Part shown: piece by piece, positions 1 through 7,425 of the stretch
Layout of the letters: each line of letters opens with the position of its first letter
How positions within the stretch are numbered: position 1 is the stretch's first letter
NCBI GenBank assembly: GCA_025774405.1
Contig: JALGWB010000005.1
Coordinates: 1 to 27,946 of the forward strand
Length of the DNA: 27,946 bases
Source: a bacterium
GTDB lineage: Bacteria > Arandabacterota > Arandabacteria > Arandabacterales > Arandabacteraceae
Direction: 5' to 3'
Translations under genes and position numbers: made by a program
The notes under the pieces: generated by a model
Database searches by the model: none
What the model was told of the DNA's origin: nothing
The model's input: the letters and a program-made list of their open reading frames with translations, nothing else

Positions 1-60
1 TGCAGCAGAACAAGTGACAACTACCATCAACAGCAAGCCGGCCAGAGCAACTTTCCGCAT
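1..60 (-). CDS. Secreted protein, 5' end only (signal peptide)
   Basis: The first 20 codons of a minus-strand gene that runs off the left edge. The translation begins MRKVALAGLLLMVVVTCSAA: a short basic start, a hydrophobic core and small residues, so a signal peptide. The Cys near position 17 could be a lipobox cysteine, but the context is too short to decide. A strong ribosome binding site (GAGGAGGGAGG) lies just upstream of the ATG at 60, which makes the start convincing. The mature protein is outside the window, so no function can be given. It is divergent from the glycosyltransferase at 169. Confidence 0.6.
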   Translation of the reverse strand, partial: MRKVALAGLLLMVVVTCSAA

Positions 61-85
61 AAATCCTCCCTCCTCTTGAAAATGT

Positions 86-114
86 TTGCACATGAGATTA
101 CGCCTATTTAGAAT
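86..114 (+). promoter_or_regulatory. Possible sigma-70 promoter for the glycosyltransferase at 169
   Basis: TTGCAC at 86-91 and TAGAAT at 109-114 are separated by 17 bases. The -10 box is good and the -35 box poor. The predicted transcript would start near 121, leaving a leader of about 48 bases. This intergenic stretch (61-168) also has to hold the promoter of the divergent secreted protein, for which I saw nothing convincing. Confidence 0.3.
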
Positions 115-168
115 TCCATGCAAGTGAAAAGTATGAATTGACAACTTCTCTGGTGGCAAGGCAGGAAC

Positions 169-1074
169 ATGAAAATAAGTGGAGCAACCTTCGTCAGAAA
201 CGCAATTCGTTTTGACTATCCAGTCACTGAATCAATCCGTTCGATACTACCAATCTGCGATGAGTTCATTGTCAACGTTGGTGACTCTGAGGATGATACC
301 CTGGCTTTGATCGAATCGATAGGCGATCCAAAGATCAGGATAATAGCATCAAGATGGGATGAAAGCCTGAGGCAGGGCGGCAGGATCCTGAGTCAACAGA
401 CGGACATCGCCTTGAGAGAGTGCCGGGGTGATTGGATTTTCTACATTCAAGCGGATGAAGTCGTGCATGAGAAATACCTCGAGACTGTCAGACAGAAGAT
501 GGAGCTGCTCCTTCCGATAGATCAAGTCGAAGGCTTGCTGTTCGATTTCAAGCACTTCTTCGGGAGCTATTTCCTGATAAAGGATGAAAGAGGATGGTAC
601 CGCCGTGAGATAAGAGTGATAAGAAACCATGTGGGTGTCACATCCTGGAAAGATGCTCAGGGATTTCGCCTCAAGGGACGGAAACTGCGTGTGGTCCATT
701 CTGGTGCAGAGGTCTATCACTACGGTTGGGCACGTAACCCTGCGATCATGGCAGCGAAGCAGCGCAATCTTGACAGATACTGGCATGATGATAAATGGAT
801 CGAGCATAAGTACAGTGAAGGATTTGATGTCAAGATACGTGGTGTGGTTCCTTTTGAAAATTCCCATCCAGCCGTTATGAGGGATCGCATTGAGAAGGCA
901 GATTGGGATGTATTCAAAAATCATGAAATGCGCAAGCAGTTCAGGCGTTCAATCAAGAGAAGAATAGCAGCGCTTTTCGACAGTATCGGCGAATACCGGA
1001 ACTATGTGCTGCTCGATGCTAAAGAATTGCCCTCAAACGGATCAAGGCAGACCGAAACTCGTCCCGACCGATAG
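169..1074 (+). CDS. Family 2 (GT-A fold) glycosyltransferase, soluble
   Basis: A 301-residue protein with the layout of a small cytoplasmic GT2-type glycosyltransferase. An N-terminal strand carries FVRNA (9-13), GDSEDDT follows at about 38-44 in the nucleotide-binding region, and an acidic motif in IQADE (about 93-97) takes the place of the metal-binding DxD. There is no membrane segment or signal peptide, so it probably acts at the inner face of the membrane on a sugar nucleotide. Donor and acceptor cannot be told from sequence. The ribosome binding site is modest (GGCAGGAAC before the ATG). The last 33 bases overlap the 3' end of the convergent phosphofructokinase gene, so its basic C-terminal residues may be a recent extension. 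It may serve the same envelope glycans as the cluster at 2278-8388, but it is not in that operon. Confidence 0.75.
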   Translation: MKISGATFVRNAIRFDYPVTESIRSILPICDEFIVNVGDSEDDTLALIESIGDPKIRIIASRWDESLRQGGRILSQQTDIALRECRGDWIFYIQADEVVHEKYLETVRQKMELLLPIDQVEGLLFDFKHFFGSYFLIKDERGWYRREIRVIRNHVGVTSWKDAQGFRLKGRKLRVVHSGAEVYHYGWARNPAIMAAKQRNLDRYWHDDKWIEHKYSEGFDVKIRGVVPFENSHPAVMRDRIEKADWDVFKNHEMRKQFRRSIKRRIAALFDSIGEYRNYVLLDAKELPSNGSRQTETRPDR

Positions 1075-2130
1075 GGCACTCTTTATCAAATCATGATCTG
1101 GCGGTACGCTCTTCAATCTTGCAATTGCATCAGCAATTGGCACAGTCACGATATCCTGTCCTTGAAGAGCGACCATGACCCCTTGCTTGCCCTCAGCAGC
1201 CAGCTCTGCTGCGCGACTACCATATCTGGTTGCCAGAACCCTATCAAAGCCCGTGGGTGTACCGCCACGCTGCAGATGACCAAGAACGGTCACACGGGTT
1301 TCAAGGTCGGTGCGCTTCTCAATCTCTCGCGCGATAAGCTCGGCAATTCCTCCAAGCCTTACAGGATCGGTACTGTCCTTAATAATCCTCTGCACAACGA
1401 TATCACCTGCAACTGACTTTGCACCCTCTGCTACAACCACTATGCTGAAGCGCTTGCCACGGCGACTGCGTTCAACAACCCGCCTGGCTACAACTTCCAT
1501 ATCAAACGGTATTTCAGGAATGAGAATCACATCGCCCCCTCCAGCAACACCTGCAAAAAGCGCAAGCCAGCCTACATATCTTCCCATCAGTTCAATCATC
1601 ATCACTCTATGATGGGATTGTGCGGTTGTGTGAATCTTGTCTATTGCCTCGGTTGCTGTCGCTACAGCAGAATCGAACCCGAAAGTGAAATCCGTACAGT
1701 CCACATCATTGTCTATCGTCTTCGGAATACCTATGACCGGCAGTCCCTTCTCACTGAGTTTGTGAGCGATGTGGAGCGTACCATCACCACCGATAGCAAT
1801 CAGCGTCGAGGCACCTGTGCTTTCGAAATTGGCAACTGCTTCATCAGAGACATCAGCGAATTCTGCCTCTTCCCCCCTCTTGCCGACTGCAAATCTGAAT
1901 GGATTCGCCTTGTTTGACGTGCCTAAGATCGTTCCCCCAAGTGTTATTATCCCGGAAACGTCACCATAGGAGAGCTTGCGCCAGCGCTTCTCTATGAGAC
2001 CAAGGAACCCGTCGAGGATGCCAATAATCTCCATTCCATAGTCATTCATAGCAGTTTTGGCTACTGCACGAATGACAGCATTTATCCCAGGGCAATCACC
2101 ACCGGCGGTAACTATTGCAAGCCTGCGCAT
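1042..2130 (-). CDS. pfkA: 6-phosphofructokinase
   Basis: Phosphorylates fructose 6-phosphate to fructose 1,6-bisphosphate in glycolysis; cytoplasmic. The 362 residues match the PFK-A superfamily: GGDCPGIN at 10-17, GGDGT at 114-118, PKTIDND at 136-142 with the catalytic Asp140, and MGR at 182-184. Phosphoryl-donor residues are mixed. Gly117 (position 104 in E. coli PfkA) is typical of ATP-dependent enzymes, while Lys137 (position 124) is typical of pyrophosphate-dependent ones. This Gly/Lys pair is known in ATP-using actinobacterial-type PFKs, so ATP is the more likely donor, but it needs assay. The start is an ATG at 2130 behind GGGAGGGAAAGG. The gene is divergent from the zinc-ribbon GGDEF gene and overlaps the glycosyltransferase tail-to-tail by 33 bases. 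Confidence 0.93.
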   Translation of the reverse strand: MRRLAIVTAGGDCPGINAVIRAVAKTAMNDYGMEIIGILDGFLGLIEKRWRKLSYGDVSGIITLGGTILGTSNKANPFRFAVGKRGEEAEFADVSDEAVANFESTGASTLIAIGGDGTLHIAHKLSEKGLPVIGIPKTIDNDVDCTDFTFGFDSAVATATEAIDKIHTTAQSHHRVMMIELMGRYVGWLALFAGVAGGGDVILIPEIPFDMEVVARRVVERSRRGKRFSIVVVAEGAKSVAGDIVVQRIIKDSTDPVRLGGIAELIAREIEKRTDLETRVTVLGHLQRGGTPTGFDRVLATRYGSRAAELAAEGKQGVMVALQGQDIVTVPIADAIARLKSVPPDHDLIKSALSVGTSFGLP

Positions 2131-2179
2131 ATCCTTTCCCTCCCGCCTGGAAAGAGTGCGATTATCAAAAATGAGATTG

Positions 2180-2188
2180 TGCTATAAT
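2180..2188 (+). promoter_or_regulatory. Extended -10 promoter for the gene at 2278
   Basis: TGCTATAAT at 2180-2188 is a perfect -10 hexamer with the TGn extension. No clear -35 box lies 17 bases upstream, which extended -10 promoters tolerate. A transcript from about 2195 would have a leader of roughly 83 bases, ending in the strong ribosome binding site AGAGGAGGAT before the ATG at 2278. Confidence 0.45.
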
Positions 2189-2215
2189 TCCGTGCGAACA
2201 ATACCCTAAGGTCAA

Positions 2216-2245
2216 TTTATACATTGCCGATAATCTGCATGTAAA
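2216..2245 (-). promoter_or_regulatory. Possible sigma-70 promoter for pfkA
   Basis: Read on the minus strand, TTTACA (2245-2240) and TATAAA (2221-2216) are separated by 18 bases. Each is one base off consensus. Transcription would start near 2209 and run about 79 bases to the ATG of pfkA. It lies inside the leader of the divergent gene, so the two transcripts would overlap face to face at their 5' ends. Confidence 0.4.
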
Positions 2246-2277
2246 GGCAAATACTGTCAAAATAGAGGAGGATTGCC

Positions 2278-3423
2278 ATGTCCTCGAATCAACCCAGCGG
2301 TGACAAGCATGTCGCCATCGATACCGAGGAAAATCGACTGAAAATCCTCACAGCCATTGCAGGTCTGGCTCCTCAAAGAAGGCTCGAACCCGAAATCTCC
2401 AAAACCGCTCGGCTTGGCTACCACTTCCCGAGTCTGAGTGAACTTCTCGGTTGCAATCCCGGAGATGAGATAGAGATCCTCGAGTCACTTGCTGATCTGG
2501 GATGCCTTTCAAGACAGCTTTTTCAGCAGATAGACCTTTGCCCATTCTGCCTCGATAGTGACCTGAGGCTTAGAAGGCTATGTCCCAGCTGTCGCTCTAC
2601 CCTTATTGCGAAGAAAGAAATACTTCACCACTTCAGATGTGGTTGGGTTGGGCTTCGGGAAGAGGCCGCAGACGGAACTGAGCTCATCTGTCCAAAATGC
2701 CACAAGTATATGCGGCACATCGGCGTGGATTACGAAAGGGCAGCTCAGTCCTACTATTGCAATGTCTGCAAGAAGATCTTCAACCACCCACTTGAGCAAT
2801 TCCTCAGCCTTACGTGCGGGAGAGATATCCCCAAGGACGGGACAATGATATATCCGATATTCGCCTATCAACTTACACCGGTCGGTAAGGATGTCGTCAA
2901 CCGCCAGTCCTTCGAAGGCATTCCAGTTCAGAAAGGCATCATAGAAACAGAATACAACCTCTATACAAGGAGCTATGTTGAAAGGAGACTGGGTGAGCTC
3001 GTCAACAGATATCTTCGCTACCAGGTTGGCTTCTCCATCGCCTTGATTACAGTTGATGGGTTCTCGAAGTGGCTGGACGAGAAAGGGCATGTCGTTGCAT
3101 CAAATGCGATCAAACTCCTTGCCTCAGTACTTCGTGGAGAAACACGCGGAGTGGATCTGCCAGGACTCTATGATGATCACACCTTCATCGTGCTTCTGCC
3201 GCAGACAGGCCACAAAGGGGCAAACGTTTTTGCCAGGAGGTATACCGAGCGAATTCGACAGCTGACCACACCTGGGCTCGAAGAGCCACCAACTGTCTCA
3301 ATAGCAATAGGTGGGTGTCCTGATGACGGCGAGGATTCTGACTCAATAATGGCCAGGTTGACCGAACGCCTGGAGCGGTGCAAACTGAAGGGCAATCTCA
3401 TCATCGGTCCCGATGACGAGTAG
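2278..3423 (+). CDS. Zinc-ribbon (TackOD1-like) protein with degenerate GGDEF domain keeping an RxxD motif
   Basis: A 381-residue soluble protein in two parts. Residues about 85-170 carry paired cysteines: C88/C91, C102/C105, H118/C121, C138/C141 and C161/C164. This pattern resembles the metal-binding TackOD1 output domain; that assignment is from memory. Residues about 225-378 align with a GGDEF domain, but the active-site signature is DDHTF at 299-303, so cyclase activity is unlikely. Directly before it, RGVD (290-293) followed by five residues has the spacing of the RxxD inhibitory site that binds c-di-GMP. PelD is a known precedent for a degenerate GGDEF domain used as a c-di-GMP receptor for polysaccharide synthesis. 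The gene starts the plus-strand run leading to the PgaC-like synthase 29 bases downstream, so a regulatory role there is a reasonable inference. Confidence 0.72.
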   Translation: MSSNQPSGDKHVAIDTEENRLKILTAIAGLAPQRRLEPEISKTARLGYHFPSLSELLGCNPGDEIEILESLADLGCLSRQLFQQIDLCPFCLDSDLRLRRLCPSCRSTLIAKKEILHHFRCGWVGLREEAADGTELICPKCHKYMRHIGVDYERAAQSYYCNVCKKIFNHPLEQFLSLTCGRDIPKDGTMIYPIFAYQLTPVGKDVVNRQSFEGIPVQKGIIETEYNLYTRSYVERRLGELVNRYLRYQVGFSIALITVDGFSKWLDEKGHVVASNAIKLLASVLRGETRGVDLPGLYDDHTFIVLLPQTGHKGANVFARRYTERIRQLTTPGLEEPPTVSIAIGGCPDDGEDSDSIMARLTERLERCKLKGNLIIGPDDE

Positions 3424-3452
3424 ATTGAAAGCGAACCGGGTGAGCTGGCTCT

Positions 3453-4334
3453 ATGGACCTATCTAGCCTTGTTGATTACTGGAAGGCATCATGGCAGATG
3501 CTTGCCGGTCTCGGCTGGTCTGAAATTGCGAAACTGATCTGGTTTGCCCTTCTGCTCGACGTGCCAAGATACAACCTGACTGACTTGATCGTTCTTCTCA
3601 AGAGCTTCTCCGAAAGAAAGCCGAATATCCCGACAACCTTACCGATGATCTCAATCCTGATACCAGCTTACAATGAAAGCCAGACAATAGCTAACACCCT
3701 GAGGTCACTTATCGAGGTCGATTATCCTCACAAGGAAATAATCGTGATCGATGACGGCTCTGAGGACGATACCGCCGCCATAGCCAGCGAGTTCGAAGTC
3801 CACGGTGTCAAGGTGCTCAGGAAGGAGGTCAGGGGTGGTAAGGCATCATGCCTCAATCTCGGTCTTAAATCATCGAAAGGCGATCTCATAGTCTCACTCG
3901 ATGCCGATAGTACCCTCGACAGAGACGCGCTGCTCAGGATTGCCGCCTATTTTGAAGATGAACAGGTCGGAGCCGTAAGCGGCAACATAAAGGTGAGAAA
4001 CTGGGATACCAATCTCCTTACTCGGCTTCAAGCCTGCGAATATCTGTTGTGTATCTCCATCGGCAGACGCTTTCTTGCATGGGCAAACCTACTTACAATT
4101 GTCTCAGGGGCCTTTGGATGCATCAGAAGAAGTGTGCTTGAGGATACGGGCGCCTGGGATCCAGGTATAGGAGATGATTACAATGTGACGCTTAAGACCA
4201 GGAAGAATCGCAAGAAGGTTGCATTCGCCCGTGAGGCTGTTGCACTTACCAATGTGCCTGAGACAATGCGTGGACTCTTCGTTCAACGGCGTCGCTGGAA
4301 CCGAAGCTTCATTGGGTTCTGGTCGCCTTCATAG
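3453..4334 (+). CDS. PgaC-like membrane glycosyltransferase, catalytic part, cut short by a frameshift
   Basis: Processive GT2 glycosyltransferase of the PgaC/IcaA/NodC/cellulose synthase type, expected to polymerise a sugar nucleotide at the inner membrane. A hydrophobic N-terminal segment (about 19-50) precedes the catalytic domain. All four hallmarks are present: DDG at 100-102, DAD at 150-152, GDD at 240-242 and QRRRW at 278-282. The frame then stops at 4332-4334, eleven residues after the QRRRW motif. The membrane segments that should follow are encoded in another frame at about 4300-4624 (see next entry). The combined length of about 390 residues is short for this family, and little lies between QRRRW and the next membrane helix, so a deletion as well as a frameshift seems likely. 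As it stands the product would lack its C-terminal channel helices. A sequencing or assembly error cannot be excluded. Confidence 0.8.
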   Translation: MDLSSLVDYWKASWQMLAGLGWSEIAKLIWFALLLDVPRYNLTDLIVLLKSFSERKPNIPTTLPMISILIPAYNESQTIANTLRSLIEVDYPHKEIIVIDDGSEDDTAAIASEFEVHGVKVLRKEVRGGKASCLNLGLKSSKGDLIVSLDADSTLDRDALLRIAAYFEDEQVGAVSGNIKVRNWDTNLLTRLQACEYLLCISIGRRFLAWANLLTIVSGAFGCIRRSVLEDTGAWDPGIGDDYNVTLKTRKNRKKVAFAREAVALTNVPETMRGLFVQRRRWNRSFIGFWSPS

Positions 4335-4624
4335 CTTATGCAGTCTGGATTCTTTTCTACAAAACCGACCTTGTTGGAATAGTGGTGATATTGAATCTAC
4401 TGCTCTACACGGCAAGCAACATCGTGTCACTGGTTATTGCGATTGGTCTATCTGAAAGACGGGACGAGGAAATCCGCCTTCTACCTTTGGCGCCAATCCT
4501 CGTTGGCTATCGTATGATACTTCGCGTTGCTCAGACAGTGGCCTATATTCAAGAATTTCTAAGACTAAAGTATCAGGAACCGTTCTATCCCAGGAAGGTC
4601 TGGAACGAGGCACCAAGATGGTAA
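4335..4624 (+). pseudogene. Out-of-frame C-terminal membrane segment of the PgaC-like glycosyltransferase
   Basis: In the frame of 4382-4624, open without a stop from at least 4283, the translation reads as membrane protein from about 4301: VLVAFIAYAVWILFYK, then LNLLLYTASNIVSLVIAIGL, then a short loop and ILVGYRMILRVAQTVAYI. It ends in an amphipathic tail at the TAA of 4622-4624. This is the expected C-terminal half of a PgaC-type synthase and has no good start or ribosome binding site of its own, though an ATG at 4382 exists. Its stop overlaps the ATG of the next gene (ATGGTAA, 4618-4624), the usual arrangement for translationally coupled genes, which argues that the intact ancestor ended here. 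Read with 3453-4334 as one disrupted gene. Confidence 0.65.
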
Positions 4625-7365
4625 GATCTTTGCTTGCAATCATGATCTGCATGGGGATAGCAGCAAGCGCCATAGCGGCCAGCCCACCTTCTCGCCTGCC
4701 GTGTGTGGCAGTATTGCTGATGGGTTCCGATGCTGAAAGCCTTGCCGCTGAAGAGGCTCTCTATCAGATGGGAATACCCCATTATGTTACTCGATCGCTC
4801 AAGCTATCCCAACAAGCTGCTATGATGCTGGTTTCCTTCGGTCAGGTCGAGCGAGTGACAGAGGCCTTCTCATCCTCACTCTCCTCCTATGTCAAGGCAG
4901 GTGGCATTCTGGTTGCACAGAAGCCCAGGGATGAGAGATTGTCTGCGATTTTTGGCTATCGCAGTGCGATTGCCTCCAAAGGCAGACATGAGATAGTCTG
5001 GGAATCCATAGACAGTCCTCTCAAGCGTTATGTTGATTCACCTGAAGAAAACGTGATTCGCCTTGGGAGCTATAGCAATGATGAGCTCTTTTGGACAGTA
5101 GGGTATTTATCCGAGGCTGCTCAGATTGTGGCTCGCTTTGAAGACGGTACAGCTGCCATAACCGAAAGAGCACTTGGCAGGGGAAAAGCCATTGCCATCG
5201 GAGCGAGTCTTATCGATCTCGTCATTCGAAGCTACCTCGACAGGGATTTTGGTGTGCATAAGGTTGGTTCGAATTCCTTTGAACCATCAACAGACATGAC
5301 TTTGCTTTTGATCAAAGCCATTTACCAGCACTACATACCTCATGGGTTGACAATTGCGACCATGCCACCCGGCAAGCGTGGCGCTCTGATAATCACGCAT
5401 GATATAGATGCAATTAGCTCTTTCAACAATATCGAGGATTTTGCCAAAACTGAAAGCCGATATGGGGTGCGCGGTACAATCTTCCTTCAAACCAAGTATC
5501 TCAAGGACTATTACGATACAGATTTCATGACACTTGAGAATCTCAGGAAGATGAGGAAACTGGCCCGGCAAGGGTTCGAAATAGGCAGCCACAGCGTATC
5601 CCATACACCCCACTTTGCCAGGCTACCTCTCGGGCAGATAGTGAAGGATCCTGACTTCTACAGACCACGGATCGTTGACATGACCGAGACTGTGAATGCA
5701 ACCGTGCGGGGTGAGCTCTGGGTCAGCAAGTCCGTTATCTGCGCCAATGGCATGCCTCCGCCGAGATCCTTCAGGACCGGTCACCTGCTCTTCAACAAGT
5801 ACCTGGTCAATGTGCTCGAAGAGGCCAACTATCGCTATGATTCATCAATGGGAGTTTATCATTGCGGCTGCAACTTCCCCTTCCGGCAATTCAAGATGAG
5901 ATCTTTCCACGCCCCGTCGAGGATCATAGAGATTCCAGTGACGATAAGCGATTATGACTGGCTAGAGGATATGACCCAATTGCTGCCAAACTTCAAGCAG
6001 ATCATAATCAAGAATGCTGCCAACGGCGCTCCAGTGACCCTGCTCGTTCACCCAACACGTAAGTCCGACAAGCTCGAAACGGTTGACCTGCTTCTTAGAT
6101 GGTTGCCCGATGATTTCTGGGTCGGAACACTTGAGGAATTCGGAAGGTTCTGGCGGACAAGATATTCCTTGAATCCACAGATTGAATTCACCACAGATTC
6201 AATTGCCTATCGGTTTAGACCAGTCATCGATACTGAACCCGTAGCGGTAGAACCCAATTCCCCGTGTGATTCAATCGTTGTTCCCGACGGAACTATAATT
6301 GACGAACCTGGGATTATCACCCTACCATCGCTTGACAGGAGAAGTACCTTCACCATCAAAATCCTAACCGATCGTTCCAGCAAGCTTCCTGAATCAGGCG
6401 TTCCTACATCTCAGGGGGATGATCCGGTTGAACATAGAATCAGCCTCAGAAGCGGATTGGAATCCTATAAGGATTACGATAGAACCGGCCTTGTTCCTAT
6501 CATGCGAGGCTCGCTTTGGATCCGTAAATATCTGCCAGGTGCCTGGGGCATAAAGCTGTGGGATTACTTTTCATGGCGTCCAGGCGAGGCAGCCGAGGCC
6601 ACTAACGAGGTAGGCTTGACCTATAACAGGAGCCTGACCACCTCCATCACAACGTGGCTCAGACTTGTCAACCGCAGCTATCTCAGAAAATTTCCGCATT
6701 CAAGTCTCAAGTTCAATGAACCCCGTATGGAAGTAACCTTTAAGCACAGGACTAACAGAGTATCATATCTTGTGGATGGCAGCTTGCGGACAGCTTTTTA
6801 TTCATCACCTGACTCAATAGCCGAGAAGACCTATCTAGATTTGAGGCTCAAGCCATCCGTTGTAATTCGTTTAGCCGAGAAGCTATCACTACAGATATGG
6901 GTGGGCCTGGATCGGAGAAGCTACCGCCGCGAGAATCTGGGAGATATCTACAGCACCAATTTCTATGGCTGCTCGACTGGCTTTGACTTGAGAGCAGCAA
7001 AAGGGCGAAGCAGATTTTCAGCTGACCTCGGCTGGATGTTGAGACGATATACCGAAACTAAGGACAGAGGTTCGATCTCAGCTCGGATCGGCTTTGGGCG
7101 GAACATTTCAAAGGCGATCGCTTTGGAGTCCAGGATTGCGTACATGAAAGCCGAGTTCACAGAACCGGAGTATGACCGGTTCTTCTGGGGTGAGGCTCTA
7201 ACCTCCTATTCGGCAAATCTTGATTTCCTGTTCTCACGATCAGAGAATCTCAGCTTAAGGCTCGGAGCATCTTACCGACTTGAAGACTACAAGCAAAGCC
7301 ACTTCAAAATGCACTACCTTGCAGTAACCTTCGGCATCTCGACAAGGCTTGCAAATCCCCTTTGA
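4618..7365 (+). CDS. Secreted amidotransferase-like / NodB deacetylase / probable outer-membrane beta-barrel fusion
   Basis: A 915-residue exported protein. Residues 1-21 form a signal peptide (hydrophobic run, AIAAS). Residues about 27-240 have the alternating strands of a class I glutamine-amidotransferase-like (ThuA/DUF4350-type) fold. Residues about 250-515 are a polysaccharide deacetylase domain: THDID at 260-264 replaces the usual TFDD, HSVSH at 325-329 gives the two metal histidines, and LLVHP at 475-479 fits the late histidine motif. A linker at about 520-600 leads to about 300 residues of alternating amphipathic strands ending in an aromatic-rich stretch, which I read as an outer-membrane beta-barrel. 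By analogy with PgaB (deacetylase) and PgaA (porin), it could deacetylate and export the polymer made by the upstream synthase. The barrel is inferred from pattern only. Confidence 0.75.
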   Translation: MVRSLLAIMICMGIAASAIAASPPSRLPCVAVLLMGSDAESLAAEEALYQMGIPHYVTRSLKLSQQAAMMLVSFGQVERVTEAFSSSLSSYVKAGGILVAQKPRDERLSAIFGYRSAIASKGRHEIVWESIDSPLKRYVDSPEENVIRLGSYSNDELFWTVGYLSEAAQIVARFEDGTAAITERALGRGKAIAIGASLIDLVIRSYLDRDFGVHKVGSNSFEPSTDMTLLLIKAIYQHYIPHGLTIATMPPGKRGALIITHDIDAISSFNNIEDFAKTESRYGVRGTIFLQTKYLKDYYDTDFMTLENLRKMRKLARQGFEIGSHSVSHTPHFARLPLGQIVKDPDFYRPRIVDMTETVNATVRGELWVSKSVICANGMPPPRSFRTGHLLFNKYLVNVLEEANYRYDSSMGVYHCGCNFPFRQFKMRSFHAPSRIIEIPVTISDYDWLEDMTQLLPNFKQIIIKNAANGAPVTLLVHPTRKSDKLETVDLLLRWLPDDFWVGTLEEFGRFWRTRYSLNPQIEFTTDSIAYRFRPVIDTEPVAVEPNSPCDSIVVPDGTIIDEPGIITLPSLDRRSTFTIKILTDRSSKLPESGVPTSQGDDPVEHRISLRSGLESYKDYDRTGLVPIMRGSLWIRKYLPGAWGIKLWDYFSWRPGEAAEATNEVGLTYNRSLTTSITTWLRLVNRSYLRKFPHSSLKFNEPRMEVTFKHRTNRVSYLVDGSLRTAFYSSPDSIAEKTYLDLRLKPSVVIRLAEKLSLQIWVGLDRRSYRRENLGDIYSTNFYGCSTGFDLRAAKGRSRFSADLGWMLRRYTETKDRGSISARIGFGRNISKAIALESRIAYMKAEFTEPEYDRFFWGEALTSYSANLDFLFSRSENLSLRLGASYRLEDYKQSHFKMHYLAVTFGISTRLANPL

Positions 7366-7425
7366 AAGGCTCTGACGACATCTGAATTGACTTTCCACCC
7401 ATGCGCTCAATATATTGGAGACGGT

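Noticed and set aside
138..143. TTGACA as a -35 box for the glycosyltransferase
   Set aside because: The matching -10 would fall on the ribosome binding site and start codon, leaving no leader.
349..924. 191-residue open frame on the minus strand
   Set aside because: It lies wholly antisense to the glycosyltransferase, has no ribosome binding site and no recognisable protein character.
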